From NCBI RefSeq assembly GCF_032854445.1, contig NC_088300.1:37478458-37542457 (forward strand): DNA of 64,000 bases, given 5' to 3'. The DNA comes from Liolophura sinensis (lineage: Eukaryota; Mollusca; Polyplacophora; Chitonida; Chitonidae). The notes under the pieces are model-generated. The model saw only the letters and a list, made by a program, of their open reading frames with translations. It ran no database searches and was not told where the DNA came from. The position numbers were made by a program, and so were the translations under genes. This document shows, in pieces, positions 1-15,000 of the stretch; the first letter of the stretch is position 1, and each line of letters opens with the position of its first letter.

Positions 1-179
1 ATTTTGTGCTTCACATATTGCACGTTTTGGTTAAACTATATTTACAATATTCCATCTGCGTTCTGCTGACAGAGACTAATGACCCAATATAAAGAGGAAA
101 AAAAAATCAAATAGCATGCCATACTATCTACAACAATGTGTGGCTTACTAGTGTGCAAACAAGTTCTTAAAACGACTGA

Positions 180-1174
180 TATAAATCAAGTTTTTTATTA
201 CAAACCTTTCTAGGCTATTACATTGCAATAAACAAATTGGCATGTTAAAAGTGAAAACATCACATGAAAATCTCCAACTGATGGACAGTCTTTGTACAAA
301 AATTAAATGAAATCCTCAACATGGTTTGTGCTGGTAGGCATTGACAAGAAATGGTAATGTACATAAAAGAATCCCCACACACATGTATATACAAATGTTC
401 CAGCCAAAAAAACTTGAAGATTACTTAAATGTATCATTGAGCACTTGCAAGATGATAACCATACAAGGGTAAACAAAAAATTGATGTGGTAATGATAGCT
501 TTTGTCCAATGAAAATTTACAGTATGACGTGAAATTTTCTGCACTCAAAATATGACACAAATACATCTTATTTCCTAAAATAAACCACTTATGGCATATA
601 ACTTTTCACCTTGTAAACAAATTTCTAGTTTGGGGGACAGCAAAAAATAAACAGCCTTAAATACATCAATTTCTGAAACAATCATAAGTGTAGCGCCGGT
701 AATATCATCACACCTGTGTGCTTGTATAAACAATGATATATATGTACACAAGGCTATCTCCACTAGCAGCCTGGCAGTCTGGTCCGTCTACAAAATAATG
801 CTTGTTTCACATGTTAGGGCAAACTCATGTGAGAAATCAATAACTTAAACATTTCAGAGTCTTCTTTAAGCAAATTATATAAAATTGATGAATGCAAATG
901 AGGCCCATGCATGTACACTTGTCTACACATGGTAATTCTTTTTAAACAAATATACAACATTTTGCACCCCGATTCTTACTAATTAGAACAGCTTAAGAAA
1001 TGGAAATGTGTCCAAGCATGTTCAAATATGAGAATAAAAAAAAACACGTTAAAACAATACAGGACAATCAAAAACTTTTGCACTCATTCTTTTTTAAATG
1101 CTTATCTCCTTTTAGGGGCCTGTGAGATATGAATGCAGATTTATGAACTTCAAAAACATGTAATATACAACATC
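180..1174 (-). other. NXF1: NXF1 3' untranslated region (inferred)
   Basis: This AT-rich stretch follows the NXF1 stop codon. It has only small open frames, which I treat as chance. A canonical AATAAA on the minus strand (199-194) would place cleavage near 170-185. The exact end is inference. Confidence 0.5.
194..199 (-). terminator. AATAAA polyadenylation signal, probably for NXF1
   Basis: The plus strand reads TTTATT here, so the minus strand is AATAAA, about 975 nt past the NXF1 stop. I saw no other canonical hexamer on this strand between the stop and this site. Confidence 0.45.
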
Positions 1175-3027
1175 CTAATGCTTGAAGGCTTCAGGTGGAA
1201 TCCTCCCCTCTTTCTGGAAGAAAACAAAACAAACACAACAAAATAAGCAAGTCACCATTAACATGTTTGTTTCCACAGCCAAGTGCATTAGCCTCACACA
1301 ACAGTGGTAAGGTTTCTTGGTTTAAGAAAGCGGTACAAATATATGACAAAGGAACTTTTGAGTGTAAAGCTACAGGTAAATCAGCAAAGTTTGGATTTAA
1401 ACAAAAATAGAACATTTTTTTTACCAATCTGAGCATGCAAGTATAATCTACTGTAATTTTTCAGATTTTTTATTTACATATTAACCATGTAAAAGGCAAA
1501 AAAATCCAGTTCTCTAAAAGTCTACAGTTTTTTTGCAGAAAGATACAAACGTGTTGTTCATTAAATGGACTAACCATGTGAGAAAAGAGAAACGCTGTAT
1601 TCTTGTTATATTTACCTGTATACCATCAAAAAGGAGCAGAGGAGATGTCCGAAAAAGTGAAAAGAAATACGAGAGCTACTAATGATCTCGCTTAATCTTT
1701 ACAAGAATGAATTCTAGTATGGAGAATACACACCTGAATACTTCATCATCACAAAAAACTGATGATGCAAGACTTCCATGTATCTTTGCTGATTATTTTA
1801 TATTACGTTTATATAACGCTAACAAAGCCCCAACACTCACCTGGAGATCAGTAAATATTTTGGCTGCCTTTTCAAAATTCCATGCATTCTGTTCAAGACA
1901 CCTACAAGCAAAAACATGAAAATTTTAATGAAAATTGATGCAAAGCAATCTAAAACAAAAGCGTAGAATATGTTGTATATCTCCAAACTACCTAAAATCT
2001 TCAACCACCTCTGAAATCTATACTCTGAAACATTCTGAGGGGGCTATGGGGTGTAGGGAAAAACATTTGCCTAGTTTTATGAAGCTTAGATGTTTAGTGC
2101 CACAAACATGTCATTTCTATTGTCATTTTCATCATAACCATATGCATAACTTCCACATGAGAAAAGTGATTTAGGGGCTGAAAAAGTAGAAGATTTACAG
2201 TACACCTAACAGGCTGGTTAAACAGTTGCTGCTTAAGGGATGCATCTATACTGGCAGTAAACTAAACGGCTGGCGGTCATATTGATAGTGCAGAGAAGTT
2301 CACAGCAGAACAGATCAAGATCAACATCTCTTCATTCACAACAATCAGAATCATACACTTCCAAGAAAGTCAAGGGTTACTGTGAATGTTCACTGTGCAT
2401 TACAATTTGAGATTGAGAAAAAGTTGGTGTTTGGAGTACATCTACGCTTCTCTAAAGATACATTTAATGTCTTCGTGATGGCTTTTATTATAAGAGAACT
2501 GAATAAAAGCATCTTCGAAAAAAGTGGGAACAGTCCTGGATACTGTTAAGGACCAAACTCGCTGTCAACCCTGCAGATGCCTCCTGCTATCGTGCTGTGT
2601 TAAACACAAAGAAGCACGAAGTATATGTCAGATGAAAGTCTTAGTCCATGAAATACTGTACAGGAAAATAAATCAGCTTATGTTTTTTAGAATATTTTCA
2701 ACCAAGCAAAATTCATCTGAACCCATGAAATTGATGGTGGCTTAATCTGTGTCACATCACATCAGGTGTTATTGGTCTTTCATCTGCCACAATGGATATT
2801 TCATTTTAGCATCTCATTTGCCTATAAAGAAACAGAGAAATGGATTTGTGATATCCTGGAAGTCTTCCTTACTTTGATGACCACTCCATATTCATGCCGG
2901 ACTCAGTCGAGAACTGTTGCACCATGGCCATGCGAGCACCATCAGCTCCTTCTAAGGGGTTCTGTAATGGGGCAGCTCCTAGCACTGGGCTTGACGATGG
3001 GGTGGGGGCTGGATTCTTAAAGGCTCC
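1175..3027 (-). CDS. NXF1: NXF1 exons 22-24: proline/serine linker and C-terminal UBA-like domain
   Basis: Residues 575-658. Exon 22 (2873-3027) encodes the linker [10 protein letters not shown] and then [17 protein letters not shown]. Exon 23 (1841-1901) reads [19 protein letters not shown], and exon 24 (1175-1213) reads [12 protein letters not shown] and stops at TAG (1177-1175). This is the TAP-C/UBA-like fold that binds FG repeats of nucleoporins; the human counterpart ends KAKGEIPEVAFMK. Donors and acceptors are GT-AG. Confidence 0.94.
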
Positions 3028-6000
3028 CTGCTCAAGCATATTTAGAAAACAATATCAGCCAGATTGGAACTTCATAAAAACAAGGGTTGTGAGAATCTAA
3101 ACAACTCATCACTTCACTATTCATTAATCGTATGAGCATTAAACCATACTGAAAACTTGTATCTCTAAGATAAACAATACAAAATGCCTCACCCACTGTT
3201 GGTCACTAAATGTTTTGCATATATGGTGCGATATTTTACATTATAACAGGCCTTAAATTTAGTCTGAATGATAAATTTCTCCTGCAGTTCATCTTAAATT
3301 AGCTAATCAAGGAAAAGGAAAATGATATGCATAAAAACTGCACATTGAGATAATTGATATGCATAATGTAACTCCACAACCTTTTCGCATGTTTGCAAAG
3401 TGTGTATTCAGGCATATCCTGTAGGCATATAATTATACTTTTTGTGAAGCCCTCAAATTTCAAAACCCAACCAAAGTAGTTTTGTGTCCAAAGTCAAACT
3501 AAAAATGTGCATAAATTGCACTGGAAGTTGATCTTTCATGTGCGAAAAGGTTGACGAATTAAGGTACCATCTGCTGCAATTACAATATTCCCCTTTATGC
3601 ATGTTGGGTGAGCTTAGCATCAACATCAAGAATAATGGTGACAGATCAGGGAAAAAGAATATGAACAGGGCTGGACTGGATGAAGCTCGTGTTATAAAGG
3701 TAATTACAATGTGACACATCTATGAAATGTGCTATATCCCCTCATCAGGTGTGATGCTTTTGAGGTTAATTCCACCTGTAGTTTGGAATACACTGCCTGC
3801 AACACGATTTTTATTATTTTTTTCTTTAAGCTAATTTGTATGTCAAACCTGCTGAATTAACCACATTCCCCTCTTTAAATGTCACATTCATTGTACATCA
3901 AGTTGAAAATGTATTTAAAAAATCTGGTAAAAAAAGGGTATTAAAATGTGCACCAAATTTAAACAGTGATTAGTTTTCAAGACATTGCACGATACGCATG
4001 CTCAGATCAAGACATATTGCATCCACCGTACTCAAGAATATTTCACTTTTACAATGGTGGTTACAATTATGGTGAGAGGAAACCAAGCATGGGGGAATCC
4101 ATAACCATACGCAGGTCACTGCAAGTAAGCTGGACTTGAACTCACAGTGACCACCTTGGTGAGAGGCTCCTCATTCATTGCACTATCACACCTATCAGAC
4201 CTAACCACTGGGGCACGAAAACCCTTGGTATCTTTCATACAATGCATTTGTAATTCTATCCCTACTCTTTATGCTGAGCTGTAACCTAGAGAACTACCAC
4301 TCACCTGCACCTGCTCAGGGCTGGCATTGGTTACAGACAACATGTCATTGGTGATCACAATCCTGTGAAAAACAAGAAGCTCACCTTTGTGACAAACATC
4401 CATATTGTAACCATACCAAAGGAAGATTTGGTCTTGGTACCCTACATGTAGTATGTAGTATGTGTCTACGTATGTATGTTTGGCAGTTTAAAGTAGAACC
4501 CAGCAATGTACCTTCCAGCACTGAACCTTGAACTGCACATAGATGATTTTATGTTCCCTGAATTGATTCCGATCGTTTAAGACGACAAAATATTTGCTGT
4601 AAAACTGTTTACTGATTTCCAGGTGCTAATGAAGAGGTGTACACATAGGCGTAATTATAGATTTTGTCATACGATAGCTTCAGGATAAGAAACAGTGGGT
4701 AGGTCTAATGCATGGATTTGTCAATGATTTGCAGGGTTTTTCAATACATAATCCCGGCAGGTCTTCACAGTATGACATTATCTTGCCACGGTTCTGCGGT
4801 CGACAAGATAGGCAGACAGTCCAGCTTTAATGTTTTTTTTATAAGTGGAACTAGTTAAAATAATATTTTTTTAAATGCAGTTCACATACTAAAATAGCAA
4901 AAATATGGTGTCTAAGGAACATTTAGCATGAAAATAAAGGCGCTGGAGTTCTCCTTTAAAAAATTTTCAGTCATCTGACGACAAGGAGTCATTAGGTATG
5001 TGCACATCTATTGTATCTTCTTGACATGCCACACGACCACATTATATGGACACTGGGGAAACCAGTCCTGTTTCCTTCCTCTAACAACACAAAACCAACC
5101 AGTAATGCACACATTATCCTTTTTTCAGTTATATTTTGTCTTCCATTTTTGTTTTATGTCTATTAAATCTGAAACAAGTTTGCTGCTTTTTTTGTGATAA
5201 AACATTTGTTTTTCTTTGTATACGAGACCTACCCTCCACCCAGTGAAATGGTTGAAAACACACGCCGAAACGCCCGCACGATTTCACGATCATTTCTCGA
5301 TGTAACTGAAGCAGAAAGAAAAGAGTTAACAATGAAATGGAGGCAAGAGTCAGGTGAAAAGATCTAGGGAAATGCTGATTGTGACACAAACGGTGAATTA
5401 ACATGGCCGAAAATCAAACCTAGCTATTTATTAGAATATATCAAAACTAACCTTTCAAACGGCATTTATATAGGAGTGGCATGACAGAGAAGAGATTCTT
5501 ATGGTATCCTACATGTAAACGCCATCCGCCCCCCCCCCCCTCCCCCAATTTTCTGTTACTACTCATTTACTGATCTATTTTTCATACTTTTCATTGTTAT
5601 TTTCAAATTACTGCTCAAGTTAGGACATTTGTCTTTCACGTCTCAGTTGCACATTTGTTACCCTAACTGACCTATTGATTAACACTGTTAGTTTCATCGA
5701 AATATCATCTTCAAATTAAGAAAAAGGTTAATAATATAATTTTAAAGGGACAATAACACATAAACACTTAAATTAAATGTCATTTTACCTTCTTTAAATA
5801 GTCCAGTTACAGAAAACATGAGCAGCTCATTCTACAACAGAAAACATTAAAAAAAAATTTTACATCACCAGTCATAAGCATTCTGTTTTTTCTTTTTTGT
5901 ACTTCATGATTATTATGAAATTAAGTTGAAGCAAGGTTGTTTCATTAACCGAGAAAAATAAGTGCTTAAAACATTACAGTAAATCAATGCTGAAAAGCTC

Positions 6001-9000
6001 TGGTAAAGATTACAAATGAAGAAAAAAAATGCTGCATGTCTGGCTGCGTATGCTTAGAGTGAGGGATGTACCTATCGCTGAATGCCTCACTGTAACACCT
6101 ACACATACCTGAAGCTTGCATTAAGCTGAAGGGAAACACAGGCATGCCTTTAAGACATGAGGTGTACACCTCGGTGTCAGGTAACAGACATGACAGAGGA
6201 GGTCAATACCTCATCAATAGTATTTGAGGTGTACTGTATCTTAAGTATATCTCAGTCACGTCTATGTTTAATATGCAAATATTACAACACTTAAACCAGT
6301 TAATTTCAAAAACTTTTGTGTAAAAGAGGATGTACCTCAAATACACGTGATCAGCAACTGGAAGAAAACATCAGCACTCAGCAGATACGTACGTCAGAAA
6401 CTACGACAGTTTAAACAAAACTTAGATCTGGTAGTAAGGCTACTGGTATACACACAAAGCAGCAATGATGCAAGATCTCCCTCACATCAATGTGCTCTCT
6501 AAGTATGTAACACTTCAACTTAATACACACGGTGCTTTTTAAGGTACCACCGCAAACATCTACCTTAACGGGGACTCTAATACATAATACACGGAGTCGT
6601 AAATTTTGTAATTTACAGTTATTAATATGCACACAGCACATCAATCATGGAATATCTCCCTTGTGTTATTATTGTGCTTTATATGTATGCAAGACCTCAG
6701 CTTCATGAGATAACATCCTTAACATTAAGTTACCACTGCTTTCCTTGTTTATACTGGACACCAATGCTCGTGCTCGGTTTATGACGTAAGCTACATGTAT
6801 GCCTGTACATGGTACAGGAGAGCTAAAAACAGATGATGTACATATACACCTCAGAAATTTTGTGAGTTCTAGATAATTCTATAAAGGGATCAGAAATTGT
6901 GTTATCCAAAGAAATGCATTATCTCGCAATTGAAAAGTTGCTATTCATTAACAGCAACTGACCATTTAACTTAACAATGTTTACCTGTTTTAATGATTTG
7001 AAAAGGTTACGTTATGACTTCTGTGAACTAAAATCTTTCTTTACAACATCTGCAACATTATCAAAAGTTGAAGAACACAAGATTACTCAGAAATTCAATG
7101 TTCGCCATCACTGTTATTGTTGCCAGTCAAGATTGAAAGCCACTTTTATTTCTCACCGTAACAATGTTCACATCAACATGTAAGGAATTACGATCATGTT
7201 TGGTCTTGGGAAAACTACTGGAGCTCAGAAATGAGACAATACTGAGTTTGCCACATTTTAACATCTTGAGCCTCCTCTCTACAAAAAAGAATAAAGCACG
7301 CATGTTAAAGAACAAGGCGAATCTTTTTGCCAAATGAATTTAAGTTATATAAAATACTTGTATCTGTATCATTCCTCGACACATGATGAAACAATCTCAT
7401 AATGATGTTCCAATAACTATCCAAGCCAAAAATTGTTCATTTTCAGACAGACACTTGCAGTAAATATATAATTACCAAACGTAACTGATTGACTGATTTT
7501 GTTTAATGGACACATAAGAAAAGGGGAGTGCCTGGGGTAAACTACTAACTTACCTATGTTGGATATACAGACTTACATGCCAATGACATGGATGGAGGAC
7601 AAGCAGCCTTCACCAATAACTCTACATGACCAAAATTTCGCCCAGAAAAGTGCATTTTTAGAGTTAAATGTCACAAAACATTATTTTTTTTGCTGAAACT
7701 TACAATTTTCCAGCAATATCGACATCGACCCATGTTCCAAGCAAAACCTCAAAACACCTTTTTAAAATCAATTGAACTCTCGGAATCAGGAGAAATGGGC
7801 AAGTTAGTCTAGGGCGAAATTTATGGTTATTCTGCTAGCAGGGCAGTTACTTATGCAAGTTTCAATTATGTTCATCATTAATGTTGTAGCAACTAGAAAG
7901 AGATTTTTGGCCTCATTTGTTGTTCTTAAGACTCCCACATAAAAACAAAGAGTCCACTGAGAAAATCAAGTCAACTGAGAAACTCAGTTGAAGCTTTGCT
8001 TTAATGTTACTTTTCATCTTTATAATTTATCAAATGTTTGTATTCGAGTCAGATTACCTGCTGACATGTACTTACCTGTATCTTTAACTCTGAGTAAATT
8101 CCGACAATCCATCAAATCTTGCCAGTTCGGTTGTCTGCGAATAACAATTATAAATCAGTAAAAGAATAGTAACAACTGTACCTTCTCCATAATTTCAGAC
8201 ACATTTTCAGGAACTCCATACCACGATGCCTTGCGAGAACTGTTGTCTTAAGTCATAAATTCTCTGTGGGGGTGGAGGATTACCGATAGTCTATCAGTGA
8301 CAGTTGTAAACACCTCTGTCACACTTCAGTGAGCCTCACCAGCTTGGCAAGGCTGGGAGAGACATGCTGTTGGGATTTTAAAGATTCACTTTTTGTGCCA
8401 TTCAACAGTTGTTTTCCAATTCTGCTTAAAACTCCACACACTTTGGCGGATCTACATGTATATAAACTGCAAAATTGCAGAAAAATTCACGTTTCCACAA
8501 TTTTTCACTTGCTACATGCGGGTAAATCACATTTGTGGTGCATCCACTGACTAGCTGTGTTCAACTGAACATCAGCCAATAGAATCTCTAATGACATTGT
8601 CAAAACATGTGGTTCTTGAAATTTGAAGGCTAACCATTAGCCATTCATACTAACTAATTAGTGTCACTCACAACTTACAAGAAGATTATCTGAAACTTTC
8701 ACTTTATTTCAAACACCGTTGTGTAAACTGGCAGGCAGTTAAACACTACCAGCGCACACCAGAAATAAATCTGGAGAAACAACAACGACAACAGCGCCAT
8801 GTCTCGATACAAACCTTTCTTAAGGAAAATTAAAGTATCGTACAGTTTGGCTTTCATACATAGGTACTTACTTATTTTACGATATTCCCGAGCCCATAAT
8901 ATTGGCCTAGATGTGTGGTGTGATATGTTTTATGTATGTTGACCTACGTGTTCGTCAGAAATTGACACCAGGCTTCAGCCGCTAAGGGGGTTTTATACTG

Positions 9001-12000
9001 GGCTGTGTTGGAGTGCACTTGGTGCTGAATACTATAATGAATAATGGCTGTTTGTCCAAATTCAAGGAAATCATGGCTTGGAATCTAATGAAAAATACCA
9101 ATGTTTATGGATCACGTCCATTCTTGGGTTTCTTGATGAGGCAATCAGGTGTTGGAGACTCCTGCTGATCAAGCCCTGCTTCCCTTGAATTAAAAGCGTT
9201 TACTGCCACATTAAATACAAAACCTGGTTCAAGAAGTTTTTTCACAGAAGGTAATTGTTCATTCACTAATATATGTACCTGTGGGCCTGCCCGTGATTAG
9301 ACAAACCTGCTTAAAAATATATTATCAGTAGGATGCACACAAGCTGCGAATTTCCATAATATTTTTATCATGCTTTTTGTTGTGAGATTGTTATCTGGTA
9401 TAAATTTCTAAAGCCAGTGCCTGTAGCAGCTGTTTCTCATGCAATCTTGGTGTTTGTCATCGATGTACCCATATACACATTGCATATTTTGTCTCATTAA
9501 CATTCATCTGAAGAATTTGTCAAGGTCATTCATTCATTTGTACTTCAGTTTAACTGATGTCAGAATAAGCTGAGTGAGGTTTCTAAGGGATGTGTGTTGA
9601 GGTACCTGGTAATGAATTTACTGATACCATGTCATATCCCACATCATTCACAACTTTTGAGTATACCTTTCAAAAGATTATTAGATAAATACACATGAGA
9701 ATTTGGCAGTTATTAGACATTTATTATTTGACATTTATTACGATGCAGAACATGTACGTATTGTCCTGTATGGTTTGGAAATGACATTCCAGCATCTGAC
9801 ATTTCCCAGACCTGCAAGAGCTAGATGAAATCTACATAGTTTGTTTTCTCATAAGGGAACTGGGAAATCAGGCCTTTCATATTTTTCAATTGGATCTAAC
9901 CACTTGAACAAAGTTTTCTAAGCGAACATTATTTATATACTTTCGGTTAAATTAGCGATGCCTTTCACAGTAATACGTACTACTCAGATATTGATATTCT
10001 CTCAAGGTCGTGTGGTACGTAGCAGCGGGCTTTGAAGACATTTAAAAGTGTAATGACCGGTTTAGCTTATTTAAAATTTTTTAAAAAATTAATCTGAAAA
10101 GGGTGCCACACAACCATTGATTTTAAATAGCCCGCCATATCAGTCCAGCCACTATCACATCATGATGAAATCACGCTATGCACCAGATCAGAAAATTAAA
10201 TTTGTCACAAATTTCTTATTGCTATATTTCATATTTCTTTACTTCAGTTTGGTTTATTTAAGTTGTTTAAGATTCTTATTTTTTCTTCACAAGTGACAGC
10301 CAGCGATCATCATATACAGATGCTGTGGTTTTCAACAAAATTTGGGTCATTACTTTATTTGAATCAAGCCATAGAGAGCCCTGGTCTTAGTCACATGGTT
10401 TTTAAATATTTTAGGAAATTGGAAAAACATCCACTGTTAGGTGCTTCCTTATGCACTCTCCACGCATTCAGAATATGGACTTTTCACTTGAAGTAATACA
10501 AACGTACTTGCAGACAAACCAGTTCTCTTTTGAGGGGCTGGCAAGATATGTCAAAGTGCTCAAGGACGGTTCGTTTTTAATCATGTACAATGTTAATCTA
10601 CACAACTGCCACTGAATACTAGTCCAATTGCTAAGCCTCTAGTACCCACAAATTATAAAACGGTGACAACATCTCTTGCAAAGCATCAAGAGCTGTCGTT
10701 GCTAAAATGTTTCTGATGTCATAGAGAAGGTATCAATTCTTAACGGCTGGTATAGAAGCAAGATTAACATGCGAGTTGTGACACAGGTCAAATTAATGCT
10801 AATGGAAAACATGAATGAATATGATGAGACTTGTATTAAATATTTAGACAAGCAATGAGATAATGTTTCTCATAAAATTACTCACTTTCCACTGATCATT
10901 CTGTTGTACCCAAATGTCATTGAGAATGTTGCCTGTAAACAAGTGAACAGAATATTATAAACTTAATGTGAATACGGTACTGTGAATAAGAATAGAAGGC
11001 TTTGGAAGCAAAACATCTCCAACCAGTTCTCATAAGGCTCCAAAAGATGAGGATATGCTAGAAAAATGAATTCCAATCACATCCCACATGATCAGTTCTG
11101 GAGTCAAATATATGTAATTAGCCTCAAATCAAAAGTCAACTGAATACAGCCCAGATATTCTGACAATATCAAACGTGGACAAGAATACTGCCCATGTGAG
11201 AGTATCAAATAATGAAACACAGACAAATAGGTAAACAGGCACGCCCTTAAAGTTAATTAGTTCTCACTTTTGTTACCTACAGGCCTCTTCTATTGTGGAA
11301 AGGCAATGACAAAATATGCTTATTCAATCAGTGCTACAAATTACAAGCTACATGCATCATCTTTACTCAGGAAGCATGCATCTTACAAAACTTATATATT
11401 ATATAATAAATGCTTATATTCTTTAACTAGTAACCTACTATTTATCATATGGTCTAACTGCTAAAAGGCTTTATTGGAAAGAGTGTATTACATCAGAAAC
11501 CTACAGCACAATTAATGTTAATAACAGTGAAAATATGACAAAATGCCACAACTTTAAACTGTTTCTAAAAAGATTTAGTACCAAAACCAAACTATATCTC
11601 TGAATGGCTACATCAAAAGTCTGTTTCCTATTAACGAACGGCAAGAAAAATACCTAAGTTATAATTAGACAACTGTTTAATGAAGGAGCCCATTTCCTCA
11701 CTGAGAACTGTTTAAAGAGAGCCTTTGGTACTGATAAAGTGTACTGATGCTCCTGCTCCTCTCTGACGAGTCTTCACATCTTTGTGTGTGCATGCGTGCG
11801 TGCTCGTTTGTGCTTGAAGGCAAACAAAACACTAACATGAAGAATATGTCATATTAAGAACCATAAAAGGGACATATCGCTGAAAGAAATTCAGAATTTT
11901 TTAGTTGGCTCAGCTAAATATAAAAAATCTCCTGGGCCTGTATTTTCCGAAAAATGTCAATTAAGAGAATTTTAAGGGGAAATCCGTCAGTAGTCTGAAA

Positions 12001-15000
12001 TGCCTGCCTGCCGAGATAACATGTATCTAAACATGTAAACCAAATACGATCTTCCTTTCTACGGACTTTCGGCCATGTTTCTAAATTTATCGACTCAGTA
12101 AGTTGATGGTCGAAGGGAAACCCCAAGCAAAACTGAACATTCGACTGTTCACTCAAAGTCAGACATATCAGTAGACACATGAAAGTGTTACTTTTATGTT
12201 GATGACGTCTAAAATAATAGCACAATTTTTTTGTATTTGGCAGTAGATCACTTACCACTGTCCATAAAAATGGTTTGATTAACTTTTTTAGAATTTTTTC
12301 AACCTAGTAAAATGCACTGGAAGCTTTGCATTCCAATGTTTTGTTTTTTCTGGCCCTATCTGGACCGGTTACATCAAATCATGTTTTACCGCTTAAATAA
12401 CACACATCATCTAATTCTAATTCAAAATGCATATATATGAGAACTATGAGTGCATGTGCTGAACTGACCTTGCAACAAACTATTTCGAGCAAAAAAAATA
12501 TGGCTGTGACATAACTGATACTATCAGGGTCACTTAAGACCATTGTAAACTTTTAGGTTTTAAAACCATTTTATTTGGTTGGAAAAATTTGAAAATATGA
12601 GTCCAACTATTTTCCTTGACAGTGTTTCAGGGTCTGTCGTCTGAATTATACATTTTAGAGTTTTCTTTGCCTTTAACAGTGCTATACTATCATACCTGGT
12701 CATGGTAAGCAGCCATTAGATCATGTCTACTGTCAGAATCAAACACATCCAGGTACTGCTTGAGAAACTTCACCATCAAGTCCCGAAGACCATCAGTCTT
12801 GAAGTAGTTATCCTGTACAACATAAACATTTATTAAATTAATTAAGTTAAAGTTATGATAATTAAAAGGAGATATCTTTGTAATGAAGGAGCACCTGGAT
12901 TAAAATTAACCATGCAAGCGCTTCAAAATTTCGAAGGAAAATATGAAAAAAACCCAAAAATGGGTAGCAATTTGAACCATCAACAAAGTGGGTGGGCACC
13001 TGATCCTTCTGTACCAAGTTGGCTTTCAATCGTTTAATTTCAAATTCTACTAAGATATTCAAAGATTCAGTATTACTGACAAACTTGTGCATTTACAGAA
13101 CAATTGTAACATGGCTTTAGCAAACTGTCTTCTGACAAGCAGCCTTTGATTTATTTATTTATTTGATTGGTGTTTTACACCGTACTCAACAATATTTCAC
13201 TTATGCGACGGCGGCCAGCATTATGGTGGGTGGAAACCGGGCAGAGCCCGGGGGAAACCCACGACCTTCCACAGGTTGCTGTCAGACCTTCCCACGTACG
13301 GTCGGAGAGGAAGCCAGCATGAGCTGGACTTGAGCTGACCATATTGGTGAGAGACTGCTGTTTCATCACGCTGCGCTAGTGGGCTAACCAACTGAGCCAC
13401 GGAGGCCCCATTAGCCTTTGAAACACATCTGAGGAACCCAATAATTGTATGTCATAAAAAAAATCGGCTATGAAAACTACACATTTAGAGACAAATAAAA
13501 GTCATAAAAATATAACTTCTGGTTCAGAATCTTACATTTTCCCAGTAGGATATTACCATAGCTTTTTATATAAAAAAAAACACCTCAAAACTATTTTCTA
13601 AGACCAATAAAATTCCCAGAAGCAGGATTAATAGGTAAGTTAGCCATGGACAAAATTATAGGTCAAATACAGAATGTACCGAAGCTCTCACCAGATACAG
13701 TTGATGAGGTGGAATGATACTTCAAATAAAAGATGACAGTCTGCTATAGCTGACTGAAGAAAAATGTCTACATCCAGGCAATCCTGTTACACACAGCACC
13801 ATAAGGAAAACACCACAATACTATACAGGGTATTGACAATACATGTACACAATGAATAAGTCTTGCAGAAAAGAAAAACAGGGTCAAACCAAAGCATTTT
13901 GTTAGAAAAAAAGCGTGCCATATAATTTCAACGCTAACAAGCATTGAAACATAAATATTCCAACATGACTTCAATAAAAGAGTGCAGTGGTATACGTACC
14001 TTTGGCGGTGGCAGATCCGTGGAGGATTCCAAGTCAAAAGTTATTGGTGGGGGTAAGTCTTGGCCATCCTTCAGACAAAAAAAAAAATGACCGCACAATT
14101 TTACTCACTATTTACTGGATTTTTAAAAAATTTTTATACAGATAATTACAGTTCTATGACAGCATTCATGTCAAGGAAAACGGTAAAGTTACTAAGCCCA
14201 TAGTTGACTATAGCTGGATTTGATTTATTTATTTGATTGGTGATTTACACCGTACTCAAGAATATTTCACTTATATGACAGCGGCCAGCATTATGGTGGC
14301 AGGAAACCGAGCAGAGCCTGGGGGAAACCCACGACCATCCGCAGGTTACTGGAAGACCTTCCCACATACGGCCGGAGAGGAAGCCAGCATGAGCTGGACT
14401 TGATCTCACAGCGACTGCATTGGTGAAAGACTCCTGGGTCAGCTGGATTTAAACACACAATCTGACTGAAGTATTAAAATTCCAATAAAAGACTTAAGTA
14501 TATTATATAATATCTATCTTACTTTCTTAATGTCACAATGTATGTAATCAATTCACATATCCAATTTGGCAAAGTACCTAAATACCAGTAAATAGTCATA
14601 GTAATGATCTACAGAGGAATACATTATACCATGCAAGCTCAAATAGTGATTCAAAGAAAAGATGTCTTACCAGCTTTAGTACCTTAGGTTGATGTTTGCG
14701 TACAGCACTGAAATACAGTAGAAGTAACGAGAGCATGGGAAACAGCAGGCAAAAGAAAAAGAAACACAATTTCACTGTCTGTCAATGCAATCATATTACA
14801 TGGACTTATGACTTTAACAATAACAATAACAATAATGACTAAAATGTCAAAGTGAAAGGAAGCTTTGATTTCAAATAGCTGCATTCATGGATATAGCCAT
14901 GGTATGTCTGCATTAGCTGATAAGCAGAGGAAACAAAATTCTCCCACAGTTTTTTCATTAGTCTCATTTATGTGATCAACCAGAGAGGTTTACACAGCCA

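Noticed and set aside
6100-6160. Minus frame [13 protein letters not shown] with a GTATGTG donor as the exon between NXF1 exons 18 and 20
   Set aside because: It does not match the family. The 43-nt exon at 5789-5831 fits by phase at both ends and by the GLFKEV motif.
11914-12258. 114-codon minus frame in NXF1 intron 15
   Set aside because: No domain, no supporting splice structure, and it lies in AT-rich intron; a chance frame is likely.
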